Part shown: piece after piece, positions 26,423 to 27,417 of the stretch
Numbering within the stretch: the first letter of the stretch is position 1
Layout: each line of letters opens with the position of its first letter
IMG/VR virus record: IMGVR_UViG_3300033571_006041
Location: 1-27,417 of that record
DNA length: 27,417 nt
Strand: one strand, 5' to 3'
From: a virus
Notes under the pieces: model-generated
Seen by the model: only the letters and a program-made list of their open reading frames with translations
Databases searched by the model: none
Told to the model about the DNA's origin: nothing
Position numbers and translations under genes: made by a program

Positions 26423-27417
26423 AGACATTTGCGCTCTTGTAGCTCTTGACAGCCGAAGCCTGAACAAGTGCTGACGCGCCGCGCACTTCAGCTCGGTACG
26501 AAACCAAGCCAAGGTTAAACGCATACTCGCGTGAAACATCAATGCGCACGCCCCCAGCAAGTACAGTCACAATCTGCGACAAATCGCCGAAGAGGATTGC
26601 ACCTGCTGTGTTATCGGTAAGGTCAATGAGTGCTGCAGAATAAACTGGCGCGCCAAGGAGGCGGTCAGCATTATTTGCATCACCTGGGCGGAAAATCGGC
26701 TGACCAGCGGTGTCAACCAATCCCGTCACAACACCAAGCGTGGTGTCATTCATCAACCAACCAGCCTTAGGCGCTCGCCTGTAGACCTGATTGACTGATG
26801 CTTTTAGCACTGCCAAATCGGTAAATGTAGGATTTACCGAAACGGTGCCTGAGCCCGTTGCGCCAACCGTTGCCGCTGCAGCAATCGCTGTGCCAGCAAA
26901 CGCGCCGTGCGCAATTGCAACTTCCTGACCGCACTTATCGGCAATCATTCCTGCAAGGTCAAAAGCCGCATCCTGCGCCAGCTCGTCTGACACCTGGATG
27001 AGGGTTGCATACTTGACCACTGATAGGTCGGCCTTGGAAAGTGTGCCATCGCTCTCAGCAATCGTGCCAGCCTCAGCAACGCTGCCAGCCGTACCAAGGG
27101 CCGTGACCCGCGGAATGCTGAAGGTATTGCCGGTGCTCGCGCGGATAACCGTAACGATGTCTGGGTTAATGAATGGGTTGAACTGTCCCGCAACAACATT
27201 GACGCGGTCAGCAATCGTGACTGGGTTGCCCAGCCCCGTTGACTTCGTCACATCGCGGTATTCAAAGGTGCGTGCGCCGCCTGAGCGAGCAAGAGCGCGG
27301 AGCTCTGCATTCTCATCAGCATCAGCCTTTGCAGCAGCCGGAGCAATCACAGCAGCAAACTCTGCGCGTGCAGCGTCAGCAGCGGTGCGGGCTTCGGTGG
27401 CTTCCTTTTCAGAGCGG
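26421..27417 (-). CDS. Major capsid protein, HK97 fold (start beyond right edge)
   Basis: Open from base 27416 to the TAA at 26421. The part visible begins with a charged Ala/Glu helix (RSEKEATEARTAADAARAEF), the remnant of a delta/scaffold domain. Then come ADENAELRALARSGG and the capsid fold: NPFINPDIVTVI, VPR-type beta strands, AQDAAFDLAGMIADKCGQEV, SVNQVYRRAPKAGWLMN, IFRPGDANN, GAPVYSAALIDL and FGDLSQIVTVLAGGVRIDVS. The normal cleavage by the protease would fall after the charged region. Joining base 1 to the right edge gives ATG at bases 8-6 and a protein of 334 aa. The GTG at 27350 is an internal codon. Confidence 0.93.
   Translation of the reverse strand, partial: RSEKEATEARTAADAARAEFAAVIAPAAAKADADENAELRALARSGGARTFEYRDVTKSTGLGNPVTIADRVNVVAGQFNPFINPDIVTVIRASTGNTFSIPRVTALGTAGSVAEAGTIAESDGTLSKADLSVVKYATLIQVSDELAQDAAFDLAGMIADKCGQEVAIAHGAFAGTAIAAAATVGATGSGTVSVNPTFTDLAVLKASVNQVYRRAPKAGWLMNDTTLGVVTGLVDTAGQPIFRPGDANNADRLLGAPVYSAALIDLTDNTAGAILFGDLSQIVTVLAGGVRIDVSREYAFNLGLVSYRAEVRGASALVQASAVKSYKSANV

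Noticed and set aside
1-27417. tRNA genes, CRISPR arrays, insertion sequences, integrase/attachment sites
   Set aside because: None seen on reading both strands; no regular spacer-repeat pattern, no transposase or recombinase motifs.

Overview
The window reads as an essentially complete genome of a tailed phage of siphovirus type. Every recognisable gene is on the minus strand, so genes are transcribed towards decreasing coordinates, and most neighbours overlap by ATGA, GTGA, TTGA, TGATG or TAATG junctions. The two ends fit together: the prohead-protease frame is open at base 1 and the capsid frame is open at base 27417. Joining base 1 to base 27417 gives the protease a stop two codons later and the capsid gene an ATG start that overlaps it. 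I therefore infer a circular or circularly permuted map of about 27.4 kb. I see no integrase, excisionase, tRNA, rRNA, CRISPR array or insertion sequence, so a virulent lifestyle is likely but unproven. The host is not identified. Shine-Dalgarno sites of the GGGGAGG type and sigma70-like promoters indicate a bacterium. The pairing of a small HTH protein with a phage metallophosphoesterase resembles actinobacterial phages, which is only a weak hint.

Late (structural) region, in transcription order: a promoter candidate (4651-4679), terS (P27 type), terL, portal, and a fused HAD-phosphatase/prohead-protease gene running to base 1. After wrapping round come major capsid (27417-26421), two small head proteins, head-tail connector, tail terminator-like protein, major tail protein, tail assembly chaperones with a -1 slippery site, an HK97 gp10-like protein, a short tape measure, a tail hub/fibre protein and a glycine-rich adhesin. 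A lysis cassette follows (17081-15965): XhlA-like membrane protein, C39-like cysteine peptidase, LL-H-type holin.

Early region (15897-7370): HTH protein, metallophosphoesterase, several small Cys-rich and membrane proteins, YqaJ exonuclease, Rad52-like annealing protein, a winged-helix replication protein, two PD-(D/E)XK-type nucleases, a dNMP kinase, many small coupled genes, a secreted double-psi beta-barrel protein and a Cys-containing protein. Between 7179 and 4676 lie a methyltransferase, a HExxH mini-metalloprotein, an HNH nuclease and a glycosyltransferase, just upstream of the late promoter. No DNA polymerase, helicase or SSB gene is visible, so host replication proteins must be recruited.

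The most interesting signal is regulatory. A 23-bp dyad, TGCAACG-N9-CGTTGCA, lies exactly on the -35 position of two early promoters (8465-8494 and 9111-9139), and an imperfect copy lies on a third (14156-14184). The same heptamer occurs as three tandem 11-bp iterons inside the replication-protein gene (11094-11124), beside a 37-bp polypurine tract and an AT-rich stretch. This suggests that one phage protein could act both as early-promoter regulator and as origin binder. Several intercistronic hairpins with 7-12 bp stems and no U-tract punctuate the transcripts.
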